64,000 bases of DNA, taken from the NCBI RefSeq assembly GCF_020711195.1, contig NZ_JAJFAT010000003.1:1-64000 (forward strand). The letters run 5' to 3'. The position numbers were made by a program, and so were the translations under genes. The stretch comes from Halanaerobium polyolivorans (GTDB lineage Bacteria > Bacillota > Halanaerobiia > Halanaerobiales > Halanaerobiaceae). Positions 63,595 through 64,000 of the stretch are shown here, piece by piece. The notes under the pieces are model-generated. The model had not been told where the DNA came from and ran no database searches. It saw only the letters and a list, made by a program, of their open reading frames with translations. Position 1 is the stretch's first letter; every line of letters begins with the position of its first letter.

Positions 63595-64000
63595 ATGAAA
63601 AAAAAGGGAAGAGGCTTGGCTACAATAATGTTTGGTTTTGGCTATGGAGAGGGTTTTCCCGATCACTCTATTGCCTCAATAGAAATCAAGGCAGATCAAA
63701 GAATAGTAATAAAAACTGCTGCAGCTGATGTTGGCCAGGGAGTAATTACAACTGTTATTCAAATTGCAGCTGAAATTTTAAGGATAAAACCCGATTATTT
63801 TGAGGTAATTCAGGGTGATACCCATACAACTAAAAACTCAGGTTCTACTTCTGCTACCAGACAGACATATTTTACCGGTAATGCTGTCAAAAAAGCTGCC
63901 GAAGATCTTTTAGCCAATTTATATCATTATGGAAGCATGGAGTTTAGAAGTAATCATCCCGAAATAAGTATCAAAGATGGAGAGATCTATCTTTATGAAG
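63595..64000 (+). CDS. Second molybdenum hydroxylase, C-terminal half of the Mo subunit (NdhM-like), cut by the window end
   Basis: An open frame from 63595 to the right edge (135 codons seen). GRGLATIMFGFGYGEGFPD, AADVGQGVITTVIQIAAEIL and NSGSTSATRQTYFTGNAVKKAAE match the C-terminal Mo domain of the family. GGAGGG (63581-63586) is 8 nt before ATG 63595, so this is a separately initiated gene, not a frameshifted tail. The active-site Glu motif (GE) lies beyond the window. An earlier in-frame ATG at 63589 overlaps the previous stop. Confidence 0.85.
   Translation, partial: MKKKGRGLATIMFGFGYGEGFPDHSIASIEIKADQRIVIKTAAADVGQGVITTVIQIAAEILRIKPDYFEVIQGDTHTTKNSGSTSATRQTYFTGNAVKKAAEDLLANLYHYGSMEFRSNHPEISIKDGEIYLYE

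Noticed and set aside
63581-63600. Frameshift or selenocysteine readthrough joining the two halves of the second Mo subunit
   Set aside because: A good SD precedes the second start, the halves break at a domain boundary as in NdhL/NdhM, and in the first frame another TGA follows two codons after the stop, so UGA recoding would not restore a long protein.
1-64000. CRISPR arrays, insertion sequences, prophage genes, rRNA operons or replication origin
   Set aside because: No regularly spaced direct repeats, transposase or phage proteins, rRNA segments or dnaA-box clusters were seen.

Overview
This is an AT-rich chromosomal segment from an anaerobic, low-GC, diderm Firmicute, most likely of the Halanaerobiales. 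That assignment is inferred from gene content: Firmicutes-type SD sequences, promoters and RNA regulation, together with a KDO/lipid A/LPS pathway, and periplasmic binding proteins whose signal peptides lack a lipobox cysteine. Genes have strong AGGAGG-type ribosome binding sites and often start at TTG or GTG. I see no rRNA, insertion sequence, prophage, CRISPR array or replication origin.

Layout. 0.2-1.8 kb: two tandem ZIP metal transporter genes. 1.8-8.7 kb: a complete trpEGDCFBA operon behind a 320-nt leader. The leader holds eleven NAG triplets at 5-nt period (a TRAP-type binding site), an intrinsic terminator, and a second terminator just before trpE. 8.7-9.5 kb: two near-identical cold-shock genes with matching promoters and 5' hairpins. 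9.6-17.6 kb: typA, superoxide reductase, psuK-psuG, and an oligopeptide-type ABC transporter (two permeases and a binding protein, no ATPase) behind a perfect 8-5-8 palindrome. 17.6-18.6 kb, minus strand: a two-gene permease with a CsoR-like operator. 18.9-23.5 kb: pgi, a membrane pseudokinase, nadE and an orphan metal-chelate binding protein.

23.5-40.4 kb: a long co-directional envelope block. It begins with a HutP-family RNA-binding protein overlapping an MsbA-like exporter, then an acyltransferase, lpxK, kdsB, kdsA, kdsD, an LpxL-like acyltransferase, waaA, two heptosyltransferase-like GT9 enzymes, GT2, GT4 and an O-antigen ligase/polymerase. A ParB-fold-like protein and two kinase-fold proteins follow in a very AT-rich stretch. 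40.4-47.2 kb: MFS transporter, acetamidase/formamidase (minus strand), class II aldolase, tRNA-Glu(UUC) (minus strand), then a thiol/sulfur group (CyuA-like cysteine desulfidase, CoA-disulfide reductase-like flavoprotein, UPF0251 regulator, OsmC).

47.3-64 kb: an anaerobic purine/urate-type catabolic cluster running off the right edge. It holds two unusual PLP enzymes, an XRE-cupin regulator, YgeY, YgeW, an NCS2 purine permease, a three-subunit xanthine dehydrogenase, an 8-oxoguanine-deaminase-like enzyme, SsnA, and a second molybdenum hydroxylase whose Mo subunit is split in two, as in NdhFSLM-type nicotinate dehydrogenase. No YgeX-type diaminopropionate ammonia-lyase is visible; the two PLP enzymes occupy its expected place. 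A 74-nt three-way-junction-like RNA precedes the xanthine dehydrogenase genes.

The signals most worth following are the trp leader, the purine cluster with its split hydroxylase and structured leader, and the HutP-family gene heading the LPS block.
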